NCBI GenBank assembly: GCA_036562565.1
Contig: DATCJY010000052.1
Coordinates: 1-24,099 of the forward strand
Origin: DATCJY01 sp036562565
GTDB lineage: Bacteria; Bacteroidota; Bacteroidia; Flavobacteriales_D; Sanyastnellaceae
Reading direction: 5' to 3'
DNA: 24,099 nt
Shown here: positions 7,287 to 14,563 of the stretch, piece by piece
Layout of the letters: the number at the start of each line of letters is the position of its first letter
How positions within the stretch are numbered: the first letter of the stretch is position 1
Translations under genes and position numbers: made by a program
Notes under the pieces: generated by a model
Seen by the model: the letters and a program-made list of their open reading frames with translations, nothing else
Told to the model about the DNA's origin: nothing
Database searches by the model: none

Positions 7287-8315
7287 TTATGGTTGTACTT
7301 CCTGTGTCTCGAGTTCAGCAATGAGTTTTTCTACGCGTTCCACCATGTTCTTGCTACCAATGATGAGCGGAACACGTTGATGCAGATGAGCAGGTTGTAC
7401 ATCCATAATACGGCCATGACCGGTAGATGCCTTTCCTCCCGCTTGCTCCACAATGAATGCAAGCGGGTTGCATTCATATTGTAATCGCAGTTTTCCATCC
7501 GGATTCTTAGTGGTTCCGGGATAGATATAGATACCGCCTTTGAGCAGATTGCGATGAAAATCGGCTACCAATGAACCGATGTAACGCGCGCTGTAAGGAC
7601 GTCCTGTACTCTTATCTGATTGTTTGCACCACTCCACATAAGCTTGAACACCTTTGCCGCATGAAAGCAAATTACCTTCATTGATGCTGTAGATTTTTCC
7701 ATCCTCCGGTGTTTTCATATTTGGGTGAGACAAACAGAACTCACCAATGCTGGGCTCAAGTGTAAAGCCATTGACTCCGTGGCCGGTGGTGTACACAAGC
7801 ATGGTGCTGCTTCCGTAAATGACGTAACCGGCAGCAACCTGTTCGGTGCCTTTCTGTAGGAAGTCATTCACATTGGCCAAATCACCCACACTGCTGGTTC
7901 TTCTGAATATACTGAAGATGGTACCGATACTCACATTCACATCGATGTTAGACGAACCATCGAGCGGGTCAAAGAGTATCACATACTTCGCTTTTCTGCA
8001 CAGCGGAGTATCAAAAGCGAAGTACTTCTCATTTTCCTCGCTGGCCGCCCCGCAAACCTGACCACCCCATCGGAGGGCATTGAGCAAAGCATTGTCCGCG
8101 AAGACATCGAGTTTCATCTGGGTCTCACCTTGTACATTGGTGCTCTCCATGGCCCCCAAAATATTATCCTGCAGACCGGCCTTGTTGACCTTTTGGTTGA
8201 TGATTTTGGCAGCGATTCCGATGTCAGATAATATGCGTGACAAATCACCTGAAGCATAGGGGAAATCCGCCTGCTGCTCCATAATAAACTCACTCAGCGT
8301 AACAATACTGCTCAT
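7287..8315 (-). CDS. fbp: Fructose-1,6-bisphosphatase, class I
   Basis: Cytoplasmic gluconeogenic enzyme converting fructose 1,6-bisphosphate to fructose 6-phosphate. The ATG at 8313-8315 gives 342 residues starting MSSIVTLSEFIMEQQ; the upstream GTG at 8351 would add an unrelated 12-residue lead. Class I signatures are present: DVFADNALLNALRWGG, the metal-binding DPLDGSSNIDVNVSIGT beginning at Asp-116, AAGYVIYGSSTMLVYTTG, and YSARYIGSLVADFHRNLL. Near the C-terminus is YECNPLAFIVEQAGGKAS. Length and motifs are normal for the family. It appears to be the first gene of the operon running through the mannosyltransferase, pyrC and the DUF4296 lipoprotein. Its upstream region has a perfect 8-bp inverted repeat described separately. 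The function is secure; any regulation by that repeat is inference. Confidence 0.95.
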   Translation of the reverse strand: MSSIVTLSEFIMEQQADFPYASGDLSRILSDIGIAAKIINQKVNKAGLQDNILGAMESTNVQGETQMKLDVFADNALLNALRWGGQVCGAASEENEKYFAFDTPLCRKAKYVILFDPLDGSSNIDVNVSIGTIFSIFRRTSSVGDLANVNDFLQKGTEQVAAGYVIYGSSTMLVYTTGHGVNGFTLEPSIGEFCLSHPNMKTPEDGKIYSINEGNLLSCGKGVQAYVEWCKQSDKSTGRPYSARYIGSLVADFHRNLLKGGIYIYPGTTKNPDGKLRLQYECNPLAFIVEQAGGKASTGHGRIMDVQPAHLHQRVPLIIGSKNMVERVEKLIAELETQEVQP

Positions 8316-8353
8316 GGCGCGCGAAGGTAAGCGGCAGGCGCCAATTTCCACGC

Positions 8354-8379
8354 TTTTCTAAGGGTTAAGGTTTAGAAAA
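8354..8379. repeat. Perfect inverted repeat upstream of fbp
   Basis: TTTTCTAA (8354-8361) and TTAGAAAA (8372-8379) are exact complements separated by 10 bp. They lie 39-64 bp before the fbp start codon and 29 bp beyond the TIGR02757 stop. On the minus strand no U-run follows, so a terminator is unlikely. Operator or attenuator are both possible. Confidence 0.5.
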
Positions 8380-8407
8380 ACTGTCAAACACAGGAGAGTA
8401 GAAATGC

Positions 8408-9196
8408 TTAGAATTTCTCAATGGCACCTAAACCGAAGAGCGCAAAGTCGTACTTGACCGGGTCCACCGGATCCATCTTGCGCAACGCCTCATCAAGTTC
8501 GGCTACGGCTTTGCTGTCACTCTGCTTGCGCTGCAGCAAACCCAGCTTTCGCGAAACATTTCCTGTATGCACATCCAGCGGAATTGACAAAGCCGAGGGC
8601 GAAATACTTTTCCAAATCCCGAAGTCCACTCCCTTCTTATCCTGACGAACCATCCAGCGCAGATACATGTTGATGCGTTTTGCCGAAGACCCCGACAAAG
8701 GGTCCGACAAATGTTTGCGTGTGCGCTCAGGATGCTCCATTTCGAAAAACAACCTTTTGAAATTTGAGATACTGTGTTGCAGATTGTGATAGTGTTGAAG
8801 CCCTGTGCTAAATGCTTGTTCCAATCCGCCATGTTGAGAATAAATATGGCGCAACGCTTGGATGAAATATTTCAAATCCACATCATTGAATGTGCGATGC
8901 ACAAAGCCTTTCAGGCGTTTCAAATCGTTTGGGCGATGCTCCATAACAAAATCATATGGCGAATCATCCATCAAATGCATCATGCGATTAGCATTGGCCA
9001 CGATGCTTTTGCGATTGCCCCATGCAATGGTAGCGGCCAAAAATCCTGCAATCTCAATGTCCTCTTTTAGGCTGAACCGATGGGGAATCGAAAGCGGATC
9101 TGCTTCGATAAATGACGGTGTATTGTAGAGCTCCGCTTTTTCATCTAAAAACTCTTTGAGCTCTTCGAGTGATAAGGAACCTCCCTTGTTCTTCAT
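8408..9196 (-). CDS. TIGR02757 / DUF2400 family protein
   Basis: 262-residue soluble protein of a conserved Bacteroidota/Chlorobi family with no established function. It opens LSLEELKEFLDEKAELYN and contains IEIAGFLAATIAWGNRKS, a typical segment of the family. The C-terminal half has RINMYLRWMVRQDKKGVD, SIPLDVHTGNVSRKLGLL and PVKYDFALFGLGA. That half resembles the helix-hairpin-helix and catalytic-Asp region of HhH-GPD DNA glycosylases (compare VDGNVSRVL in MutY), so a link to nucleic acid is conceivable; this is inference. The start codon ATG (9194-9196) shares one base with the TAA stop of the DUF4159 gene, so the two are translationally coupled. No signal peptide or membrane segment is seen. 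Confidence 0.87.
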   Translation of the reverse strand: MKNKGGSLSLEELKEFLDEKAELYNTPSFIEADPLSIPHRFSLKEDIEIAGFLAATIAWGNRKSIVANANRMMHLMDDSPYDFVMEHRPNDLKRLKGFVHRTFNDVDLKYFIQALRHIYSQHGGLEQAFSTGLQHYHNLQHSISNFKRLFFEMEHPERTRKHLSDPLSGSSAKRINMYLRWMVRQDKKGVDFGIWKSISPSALSIPLDVHTGNVSRKLGLLQRKQSDSKAVAELDEALRKMDPVDPVKYDFALFGLGAIEKF

Positions 9197-9858
9197 TATT
9201 TCTCAACTCCCATGAAAGCGTATTGAATCAAATTCGCTCCCATGCGAAGTGCTTTGGTGCGCGCTTCTTGCGAATCTTTGTGTACCTCAGGATCTTCCCA
9301 TCCATCACCAAGGTCGCATTCGTAGTCGTAGAAAACAACCAGGCGACCTTCCCAAATCAAGCCAAAACCTTGTGGTGCTTTTTTATCGTGCTCATGAATT
9401 TTGGGCAATCCATTGGGGAATTTATAGGTCTGATGATAAACAGGATGATTGAATGGCAGCTCTATCAACTCCAATTCAGGAAACACTTTTTTCAACTCTT
9501 TGCGGATGAACTGGTCCATCCCGTAGTTATCGGAGATATGCAAAAAGCCCCCGCCAATCAAATAATTGCGAAGATTGGCCGCATCGTCTGAGGTAAACAC
9601 CACATTACCGTGACCGGTCATATGGATGAACGGGTAATTGATAATATCCGGGCTTCCCACATCGATGTAAGGAACCTCCTTGTCGATGTTCATTCCGAGG
9701 TTCTTATTCACGAAGTCCACGAGATTGGGAACTGCTGTGGGGTTGGAATAATAATCACCGCCTCCTTTGTACTTAAGAACAGCTACTTTATAGCTCGGTG
9801 GTGCTATAAAGGAACACATGGCAGCAATGACAAGTAAAGCCAGAAATAATTTTTTCAT
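9196..9858 (-). CDS. DUF4159 domain protein, exported
   Basis: 220 residues from the ATG at 9856-9858, with a signal peptide MKKLFLALLVIAAMCSFIAP; an upstream TTG (9879) is less likely. The mature part begins YKVAVLKYKGGGDYYSNP. It carries VPYIDVGSPDIINYPFIH, MTGHGNVVFTSDDAANLR and GGGFLHISDNYGMDQFIR, which is the class I glutamine-amidotransferase-like fold expected for DUF4159 (a gatekeeper-type domain in large membrane proteins and in short secreted forms such as this). The C-terminus has LVVFYDYECDLGDGWEDP. No catalytic triad can be asserted. It is upstream of and coupled to the TIGR02757 gene. Function unknown; periplasmic location is likely from the signal peptide. Confidence 0.87.
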   Translation of the reverse strand: MKKLFLALLVIAAMCSFIAPPSYKVAVLKYKGGGDYYSNPTAVPNLVDFVNKNLGMNIDKEVPYIDVGSPDIINYPFIHMTGHGNVVFTSDDAANLRNYLIGGGFLHISDNYGMDQFIRKELKKVFPELELIELPFNHPVYHQTYKFPNGLPKIHEHDKKAPQGFGLIWEGRLVVFYDYECDLGDGWEDPEVHKDSQEARTKALRMGANLIQYAFMGVEK

Positions 9859-9876
9859 AAGTGCAAAATAGACTCC

Positions 9877-9884
9877 CAAAGATA
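9877..9884 (-). promoter_or_regulatory. Possible -7 element of the DUF4159 gene
   Basis: The minus strand reads TATCTTTG, an exact TAnnTTTG match, 18 bp before the ATG at 9858. No TTG is found at the -33 distance, so the call is tentative. The transcript leader would be only about 12 nt. Confidence 0.38.
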
Positions 9885-9962
9885 GACAGGAACAAAATCT
9901 CAGTCAGTAGATTGTGGGGATGCGCAATGATTCATGAAATGGAAGCGAAAAAACGACCTTTA

Positions 9963-9990
9963 TTGATAACGATTTTGACAGGTATCTTCG
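9963..9990 (+). promoter_or_regulatory. Possible promoter of the ridA gene
   Basis: TTG (9963-9965), 17 bp, then TATCTTCG (9983-9990), one mismatch from TAnnTTTG. Transcription would start near 9997 with a very short leader before the ATG at 10006 or 10012. Confidence 0.38.
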
Positions 9991-10005
9991 CACACAAATC
10001 ACACG

Positions 10006-10392
10006 ATGAACATGAAAAAGATTATCAAAACAGACAATGCACCTTCTCCCATCGGACCATATAGCCAAGCTGTTGTTGCCGGCAATATGCTTTTCATCAG
10101 TGGCCAGATTGGTGTGGATGTAAAAACGCAAGAGTACACACCAGCCGATGTAGAAGCAGAAGCACGTCTTGTCATGACCAATATCAAAGCGATTTTAGAT
10201 GCTGCCGGGTTTGATTTTTCACACGTGGTAAAGTCAACCATCTTCCTCAAGGACATGAATGACTTCGCAAAAGTGAATGCCGTATATGGCAGTTATTTCA
10301 CGAGCGATTTTCCGGCTCGCGAATGTGTGCAAGTAGCAGTCCTTCCACGCAACTGCAAAGTGGAAATTTCTTGCATTTGTTATAAGCCTTAA
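10006..10392 (+). CDS. ridA: RidA family reactive intermediate deaminase
   Basis: Cytoplasmic trimeric enamine/imine deaminase that removes reactive 2-aminoacrylate-type intermediates formed by PLP enzymes. The protein has 128 residues if the ATG at 10006 is used; the ATG at 10012 (MKKIIKTDNAPSPIGPYS) fits the family equally well, and no Shine-Dalgarno decides between them. Hallmarks are IGPYSQAVVAGNMLFISG, the region EARLVMTNIKAILDAAG, VVKSTIFLKDMNDFAKVN and the active-site strand FPARECVQVAVLPRN, whose Arg is the substrate-carboxylate ligand in the family. The usual Ser/Thr after that Arg is Glu-Cys here. It is followed after 37 bp by the 51-residue membrane protein, which has its own ribosome binding site. 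Confidence 0.93.
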   Translation: MNMKKIIKTDNAPSPIGPYSQAVVAGNMLFISGQIGVDVKTQEYTPADVEAEARLVMTNIKAILDAAGFDFSHVVKSTIFLKDMNDFAKVNAVYGSYFTSDFPARECVQVAVLPRNCKVEISCICYKP

Positions 10393-10418
10393 TACAATTA
10401 GTAGAACAGAACAAAACA

Positions 10419-10432
10419 CAAGGAGTACGATG
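10419..10432 (+). promoter_or_regulatory. Ribosome binding site with strong Shine-Dalgarno
   Basis: AAGGAG lies five bases before ATG 10430. Strong Shine-Dalgarno sequences are unusual in Bacteroidota and nearly absent elsewhere in this window, so it both supports the small gene and fixes its start. Confidence 0.6.
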
Positions 10433-10585
10433 ATCAAGAAAATTTTGTATTACCTCAACCCATTGAATTTATTCAAAAAGGAAGAAGGCACATCCTATAC
10501 AAGAGCCATGCACACCATGAATAAGATTACCTTTCTCATGGTCTTGGTCATCGTACTTATTCTTGTGATTCGCTGGTTGCGCTAG
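10430..10585 (+). CDS. Small single-pass membrane protein, 51 residues (DUF6728-like)
   Basis: A short frame beginning MIKKILYYLNPLNLFKKEEG and ending VLIRWLR-like at the stop 10583-10585. A polar, Lys-rich N-terminal half includes TRAMHTMNKI, and a single hydrophobic helix (about residues 33-48, TFLMVLVIVLILVI) is followed by a basic end, suggesting a single-pass inner-membrane protein. The AMHTMNKI segment before the membrane helix resembles what I remember of the Bacteroidota DUF6728 family, but I cannot confirm that. The AAGGAG ribosome binding site is strong evidence that it is translated. It is downstream of ridA and convergent with gldD, separated from it by one base. The function is unknown. 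Confidence 0.75.
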   Translation: MIKKILYYLNPLNLFKKEEGTSYTRAMHTMNKITFLMVLVIVLILVIRWLR

Positions 10586-10586
10586 A

Positions 10587-11171
10587 CTAGTTTGACCATT
10601 TAAATGAATCGGTCATGCGCACAATGTCTTCGCGGATAAACTTCAAGACCGGAGCAATAGAATCAGGATTTGGCGGATTAAAAAAGTAGAGCGAGCCTCT
10701 GAAGAAATGATTGGTGCTATCGCTCAAGAACAATTGCAGTTGTGAGGCCGCATCGCCCTCAATATCATACAAAATACCAAACACCCGATCTTCCGGTTTA
10801 TCGATAATTGTGCGCTTAAGCGCAGAGGCTTTCATTTCATGCTTGGCTGCAAAGTTGTATGAGTCTTTGATGAGCAAATCAAAATTGTTCTCAATGGGCA
10901 CATAGGTACAATGCAAGCGCGCATTGAATCTTGGGAACGAAAGGTTGAACCAGCAAGAGTCGCCTTGGTTGTTCTTCTTCAGTATTTCCAGTTTTGAGTA
11001 ATTGGGTGCATCAAATTGAACTCCACAAGGGGTTTCCACAGCGACATACGACTTCTCAGGCAAGGCGATGCGAAAATACCCGCGTGGTTTTGGTGTAGTC
11101 GTATCGGAACAGCTCATGACCAGCAGCGTAATCAATACCCATCTAGCCCACGTTTTCATTGTATGATGCAT
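10587..11171 (-). CDS. gldD: Gliding motility lipoprotein GldD
   Basis: Lipoprotein required for gliding and for type IX secretion-dependent processes in flavobacteria; its exact role is not known. The 194-residue frame starts at ATG 11169-11171; an internal ATG at 11157-11159 (MKTWARWVLITLLVMSC) gives a more compact signal peptide and may be the true start. The lipobox ends VMSC and the mature protein starts CSDTTTPKPRGYFRIALP, which contains the GldD signature PKPRGYFRI. Later segments, PYNSK-like FDAPNYSKLE, CWFNLSFPRFNARLHCTY and FGILYDIEGDAASQLQLF, follow the family. It begins 9 bp after gldE and is the last gene of mutY - ssb - gldE - gldD, an arrangement well known from Flavobacterium. 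Confidence 0.93.
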   Translation of the reverse strand: MHHTMKTWARWVLITLLVMSCSDTTTPKPRGYFRIALPEKSYVAVETPCGVQFDAPNYSKLEILKKNNQGDSCWFNLSFPRFNARLHCTYVPIENNFDLLIKDSYNFAAKHEMKASALKRTIIDKPEDRVFGILYDIEGDAASQLQLFLSDSTNHFFRGSLYFFNPPNPDSIAPVLKFIREDIVRMTDSFKWSN

Positions 11172-11180
11172 AGTTCAATT

Positions 11181-12494
11181 TTATGCAGGCAAGGTAATTT
11201 TAACCCGCTTGATTTTTCGTTTATCAGCTGATTCAATTTTGAATGTATACCCTTCAAAACTTATCTCGTCACCTTTCTCAGGAATTTTACCGGCCTGTTC
11301 AATGATGAAACCCGCAAGCGTACTGCTATCGCCTTTGGCTTCTTCAAACAAGGTATCATCAATGTCCAGAATCTTATAAAAGTCAACCATCGGAATTTTT
11401 CCTTCCATTACATAGTTCCGGTTATCCAACTTGGAATATTGCAGGTCTTCATCATCAAACTCATCGGAGATATCTCCTACAATTTCCTCCAGAATATCTT
11501 CCATCGTTATGATGCCTGAAGTACCGCCATACTCGTCCACCACTATCGCCATGTGGGTTTTGGACACGCGGAATTCCTGTAACAAATCATCTATCTTTTT
11601 ATTTTCAGGAACAAAGAATGGTGGTTTCACCAAGGTTTGCCACTGAAAATCGGTTTCTCCGATATATGGCAACAAGTCCTTTACTACGAGGAAACCTTTC
11701 ACGTCATCAGGCGAATCATGAATCACAGGCAAGCGCGAATAACCACTTTCCGTCACGGTAGCGATTACTTCCTCAAAGGAGTCGGTGTCATAGAGGAACA
11801 CCACATCCACACGCGAAGTCATGATTTGTGCAGCTTCCTTGTCACCAAAGGTCACAATGCCTTCCAAGATTTTGTTCTCTTCTGCGGTGAGGTTGTCATC
11901 AGTAGTCAACTCCAGCGCATGGCTCAGTTCATCCATGGATAATGGAGATGAGCCGTTGGGTTTAATTGCTTTCTCAAGTGATTTTGAAAAGCGCTGCAAA
12001 AGCCATGTAACAGGAAACAACAGATAACTGCATAGACTCATAGGCAACGCCATAAAGCGCGCCAATGCTAGATTATAGCGATAAGCAATGGTCTTGGGAA
12101 CTACCTCAGTGATGATAATAAAACCGAGCACCAAGGCGGCCAAAGGCAGAAAACGCTCCGTCCAAAATCCTTCCCATAGCGGATGGAGATAAGGAAGCAG
12201 AGCAATAATGACCAAGGCATTGCACAGTGTACTCATCAACTGCGCAGTGGCAAATGACCGCGTGCCAGCTGTTTCTTTATCGGGTGTTGAGAGGAGATGA
12301 ACCAATCTGCGATCGGCCGGACGGTTGGAATCATCAAGCAACTGCACTTGTTGACGGCTCAGAGAAAACAATGCCGCTTCGGCAGCTGAAAAGAGAAAAC
12401 TTAATAGAAGCAGCACAATCACCAAAGTCAATGTGCTGCTCTCTATGTTTTGAATGAAAATTATTTCTGTAAATAATCGCGGGACGGAGTCCAA
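11181..12494 (-). CDS. gldE: Gliding motility-associated protein GldE
   Basis: 437-residue inner-membrane protein of the CNNM/CorC class; in Flavobacterium it partners genetically with GldD. No suitable ATG exists near the N-terminus. The TTG at 12492-12494 gives MDSVPRLFTE, matching the family's usual start, and is preferred. Hydrophobic segments are at about residues 20-42, 88-108, 115-137 and 145-167 (the DUF21/CNNM domain, including FSAAEAALFSLSRQQ and ITEVVPKTIAYRYN). Next comes a CBS pair at about 215-335, with MTSRVDVVFLYDTDSFEE and GYSRLPVIHDSPDDVKGF, and EYGGTSGIITMEDILEE. A CorC/HlyC C-terminal domain occupies about 350-435. A role in ion or nucleotide sensing follows only from the CBS family. 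It lies between ssb and gldD. Confidence 0.93.
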   Translation of the reverse strand: MDSVPRLFTEIIFIQNIESSTLTLVIVLLLLSFLFSAAEAALFSLSRQQVQLLDDSNRPADRRLVHLLSTPDKETAGTRSFATAQLMSTLCNALVIIALLPYLHPLWEGFWTERFLPLAALVLGFIIITEVVPKTIAYRYNLALARFMALPMSLCSYLLFPVTWLLQRFSKSLEKAIKPNGSSPLSMDELSHALELTTDDNLTAEENKILEGIVTFGDKEAAQIMTSRVDVVFLYDTDSFEEVIATVTESGYSRLPVIHDSPDDVKGFLVVKDLLPYIGETDFQWQTLVKPPFFVPENKKIDDLLQEFRVSKTHMAIVVDEYGGTSGIITMEDILEEIVGDISDEFDDEDLQYSKLDNRNYVMEGKIPMVDFYKILDIDDTLFEEAKGDSSTLAGFIIEQAGKIPEKGDEISFEGYTFKIESADKRKIKRVKITLPA

Positions 12495-12520
12495 AATCTT
12501 AGGTTTTCGTTAGACAATAT

Positions 12521-12949
12521 TTAGAATGGAAGGTCATCGCCTTCAACGGGGGTATAAGAAGAAGGTTGCGGCTCCATGGTCGTTGCTCCGGCATCGGCAT
12601 TCCCCTCCGGACGAGAACCTGTGAGCACCATATTGCTCACATCCACATAGGTAAAATACTTTGTTTCACCTTCTTTGGATTGATATTGACGCGTGCGCAA
12701 ACTTCCTTCTAAATAAACCTGGCTGCCTTTCTTGAGATATTGTTGAGCCACTTTGGCCAAACCGGGAACGCCAATTCTGATATTGTGCCATTCGGTAGGT
12801 AAGTCAACGCGTTGATTTTTCTCGCGATCCCAATAACTATCCGTAGTAGCTACAGTAAATGAACAAACGGTTCCACCGTTTTCGAAATTTCTGGTTTCAG
12901 GGTCTTTCCCAAGGTTTCCTACCAGAATGACTTTATTTACGCTTGCCAT
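12521..12949 (-). CDS. ssb: Single-stranded DNA-binding protein
   Basis: 142-residue SSB that coats single-stranded DNA in replication, recombination and repair. The OB fold is evident: MASVNKVILVGNLGKDPETR, then CSFTVATTDSYWD, WHNIRIGVPGLAKVAQQY, KGSQVYLEGSLRTRQYQS and YFTYVDVSNMVL. A short disordered linker rich in Pro and Ser ends in the acidic tip GDDLPF, the protein-interaction tail that binds repair partners. It lies between mutY and gldE, with 26 bp to the GldE start. It has a well-formed promoter in the 71-bp gap after mutY, so ssb-gldE-gldD can be transcribed independently of mutY. A perfect inverted repeat overlaps the predicted start site. Confidence 0.96.
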   Translation of the reverse strand: MASVNKVILVGNLGKDPETRNFENGGTVCSFTVATTDSYWDREKNQRVDLPTEWHNIRIGVPGLAKVAQQYLKKGSQVYLEGSLRTRQYQSKEGETKYFTYVDVSNMVLTGSRPEGNADAGATTMEPQPSSYTPVEGDDLPF

Positions 12950-12966
12950 GATAATGTAGTTTTTAT

Positions 12967-12988
12967 GGTTAATATTCAGTTATTAACC
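12967..12988. repeat. Perfect inverted repeat at the ssb transcription start
   Basis: GGTTAATA (12967-12974) and TATTAACC (12981-12988) are exact complements with a 6-bp spacer. The repeat directly abuts the -7 box and covers the expected start site, so an operator for an unknown regulator is more likely than an RNA hairpin. No U-tract follows. Confidence 0.6.
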
Positions 12989-13018
12989 CAAATATACATG
13001 TTTGCCTAAACGGTCCAA
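12989..13018 (-). promoter_or_regulatory. Promoter of ssb-gldE-gldD
   Basis: On the minus strand TTG (13016-13018), 19 bp, then TATATTTG (12989-12996), an exact TAnnTTTG match. The leader to the ssb ATG would be about 33 nt. The -33 box lies just past the mutY stop codon, so the site is fully intergenic. Confidence 0.65.
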
Positions 13019-13020
13019 CA

Positions 13021-14076
13021 TTATTGGGCTAAAATATCGCTTTCCAGAAATTTGTCAATTAACCGTGGTATTCCAAACGAGGCAAGGTCTTTTTTATCGA
13101 TGCGCAAAACATCCTTAGGAGCCTTGCTCCACAGTGATGGCAAGGTGATGGCAATGAAGCGCGCATGAATTTTTCGGTGGGACAGTACGTGCACATACTC
13201 CTCGCTGACACCTTTCACTACAGCAGATTTGGGCAGTCTCAGCAATTGAAATCCTTCAGCTACAGCTTCTTCTATTGGTTGTGAATTCTCTTTTTCGAGA
13301 AGAGGAAAATCATGCAGGCCCTTCCATATTCCCGACTGTGTGCGCTTTTTGATATAGACACCATTATTATCGGTGATATAGAAATAGTAAAACCACCGTT
13401 TTTTGACGGCAGTCTTCTTGCCCTTCACCGGCAAATCTTTTACTGTATCGGATGCATAGGCTACGCATTGGGATTTGAAAGGACACCCTTGGCAATCGGG
13501 ATTGACAGGCACACATTGCAATGCACCGAATTCCATGATCGCCTGATTGTAGAGTCCGGGTTGCTCCCTGTCGATGCATTGCCAAGCGCATTCATAGAGT
13601 GTGCGTTTACCGGCCTGGCTGTCAATTGGCTCGGTCAGGCCATGCAGGCGCGAAAGTACCCGGCTCACATTGCCATCCACCACAGGAGTCACCTCGTTGA
13701 AACAGAATGAAGCAATGGCCGCAGAGGTGTATTGCCCCACACCTTTAAGTTGAAGCAAATCGGCTTGTTTTTCAGGAAATTGGCCACCCATCTCCGTTGC
13801 AATCTGCCGGGCGGTGGCGTGCAGATTTCGCGCCCTGCTGTAATAGCCCAGCCCCTGCCATGCCTTCAGCACCTGGTCCTCATCGGCTGCCGCCAAATCG
13901 TTCACGGTAGGGAACAGCGAGACGAACTTTAAATAGTAGCTCATGCCCTGATCTACACGCGTCTGCTGCAGAATAATTTCCGAGAGCCATACTTTGTACG
14001 GATCAACGGTATGGCGCCAAGGCAGGTCGCGCTTGTGCAGGTCATACCATTTCAACAACTTAGCAGAAAAACTCAT
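13021..14076 (-). CDS. mutY: A/G-specific adenine DNA glycosylase MutY
   Basis: 351-residue base-excision repair enzyme that removes adenine mispaired with 8-oxoguanine. The catalytic domain has LPWRHTVDPYKVWLSEII, with Glu-33 as the acid of the EIILQQTRV helix. The helix-hairpin-helix follows (LLQLKGVGQYTSAAIASF), then VVDGNVSRVLSRL with catalytic Asp-134. The [4Fe-4S] cluster cysteines are 188, 195, 198 and 204, in the classical C-x6-C-x2-C-x5-C spacing. The C-terminal NUDIX-like domain (about 225-340) checks for 8-oxoG. All key residues are present. Like other family members in this phylum, it stands first in the mutY - ssb - gldE - gldD run. It is divergent from the HU gene across a 187-bp spacer, in which no convincing promoter for mutY was found. 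Confidence 0.95.
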   Translation of the reverse strand: MSFSAKLLKWYDLHKRDLPWRHTVDPYKVWLSEIILQQTRVDQGMSYYLKFVSLFPTVNDLAAADEDQVLKAWQGLGYYSRARNLHATARQIATEMGGQFPEKQADLLQLKGVGQYTSAAIASFCFNEVTPVVDGNVSRVLSRLHGLTEPIDSQAGKRTLYECAWQCIDREQPGLYNQAIMEFGALQCVPVNPDCQGCPFKSQCVAYASDTVKDLPVKGKKTAVKKRWFYYFYITDNNGVYIKKRTQSGIWKGLHDFPLLEKENSQPIEEAVAEGFQLLRLPKSAVVKGVSEEYVHVLSHRKIHARFIAITLPSLWSKAPKDVLRIDKKDLASFGIPRLIDKFLESDILAQ

Positions 14077-14174
14077 AGTTCCGGACGGGCCGCAAGGTTA
14101 CATCAGAGCCGGCAGAATACGCCTCTTTAATAAAACATAAAATCTGCGGATTTAACTTTCGGAAAAAGAAGCTA

Positions 14175-14203
14175 TTGGGAAATTAAAAACGGGAGTATAT
14201 TTG
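14175..14203 (+). promoter_or_regulatory. Promoter of the HU operon
   Basis: TTG (14175-14177), 18 bp, then TATATTTG (14196-14203), an exact TAnnTTTG -7 match with ideal spacing. Transcription should begin near 14210, leaving a leader of about 54 nt before HU. Confidence 0.68.
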
Positions 14204-14263
14204 CCGCCCGATTTTTGGTCGGAACAAGGAAAATAATTTCACTCATAATAAACATATTAAGAT

Positions 14264-14563
14264 ATGACGAAAGCAGATATCGTAACGGAAATCTCCAACA
14301 AGACAGGCATTGATCGCAATGATGTATTGGCCATCGTAGAAGGTTTTATGGGAACCGTAAAAAACGCAATGGAGAATGGTGAAAACGTTTACTTGCGTGG
14401 ATTTGGCAGCTTCATTGTGAAGAAGCGTGCGGAGAAACTAGGCCGTAACATCTTAGCCAAAACAAGTGTTGTAATTCCAGCTCACTATATCCCTGCTTTC
14501 AAACCAGCGAAAGAGTTCGTTGACAGTGTGAAAGAAAAAGTGAAAGTTGAAGAGCATGCCTAA
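14264..14563 (+). CDS. HU family DNA-binding protein
   Basis: 99-residue nucleoid protein that bends DNA as a dimer. It matches HU/IHF from MTKADIVTEISNKTGID through the dimerisation helices (VLAIVEGFMGTVKNAMEN) to the DNA-binding arm. The core GENVYLRGFGSFIVKKR is standard, with the arm tip altered to KTSVVIPAHYIPAFKPAK; Pro at the arm tip (IPAH) is the intercalating residue. The C-terminal tail of about ten residues (VKEKVKVEEHA) is a little longer than in classical HU. The gene has a strong promoter 70 bp upstream and overlaps the next gene, the TPR protein, by 8 bp. The tight overlap with a TPR gene and an RNase E/G gene downstream is a recurrent Bacteroidota arrangement as I recall. Confidence 0.95.
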   Translation: MTKADIVTEISNKTGIDRNDVLAIVEGFMGTVKNAMENGENVYLRGFGSFIVKKRAEKLGRNILAKTSVVIPAHYIPAFKPAKEFVDSVKEKVKVEEHA

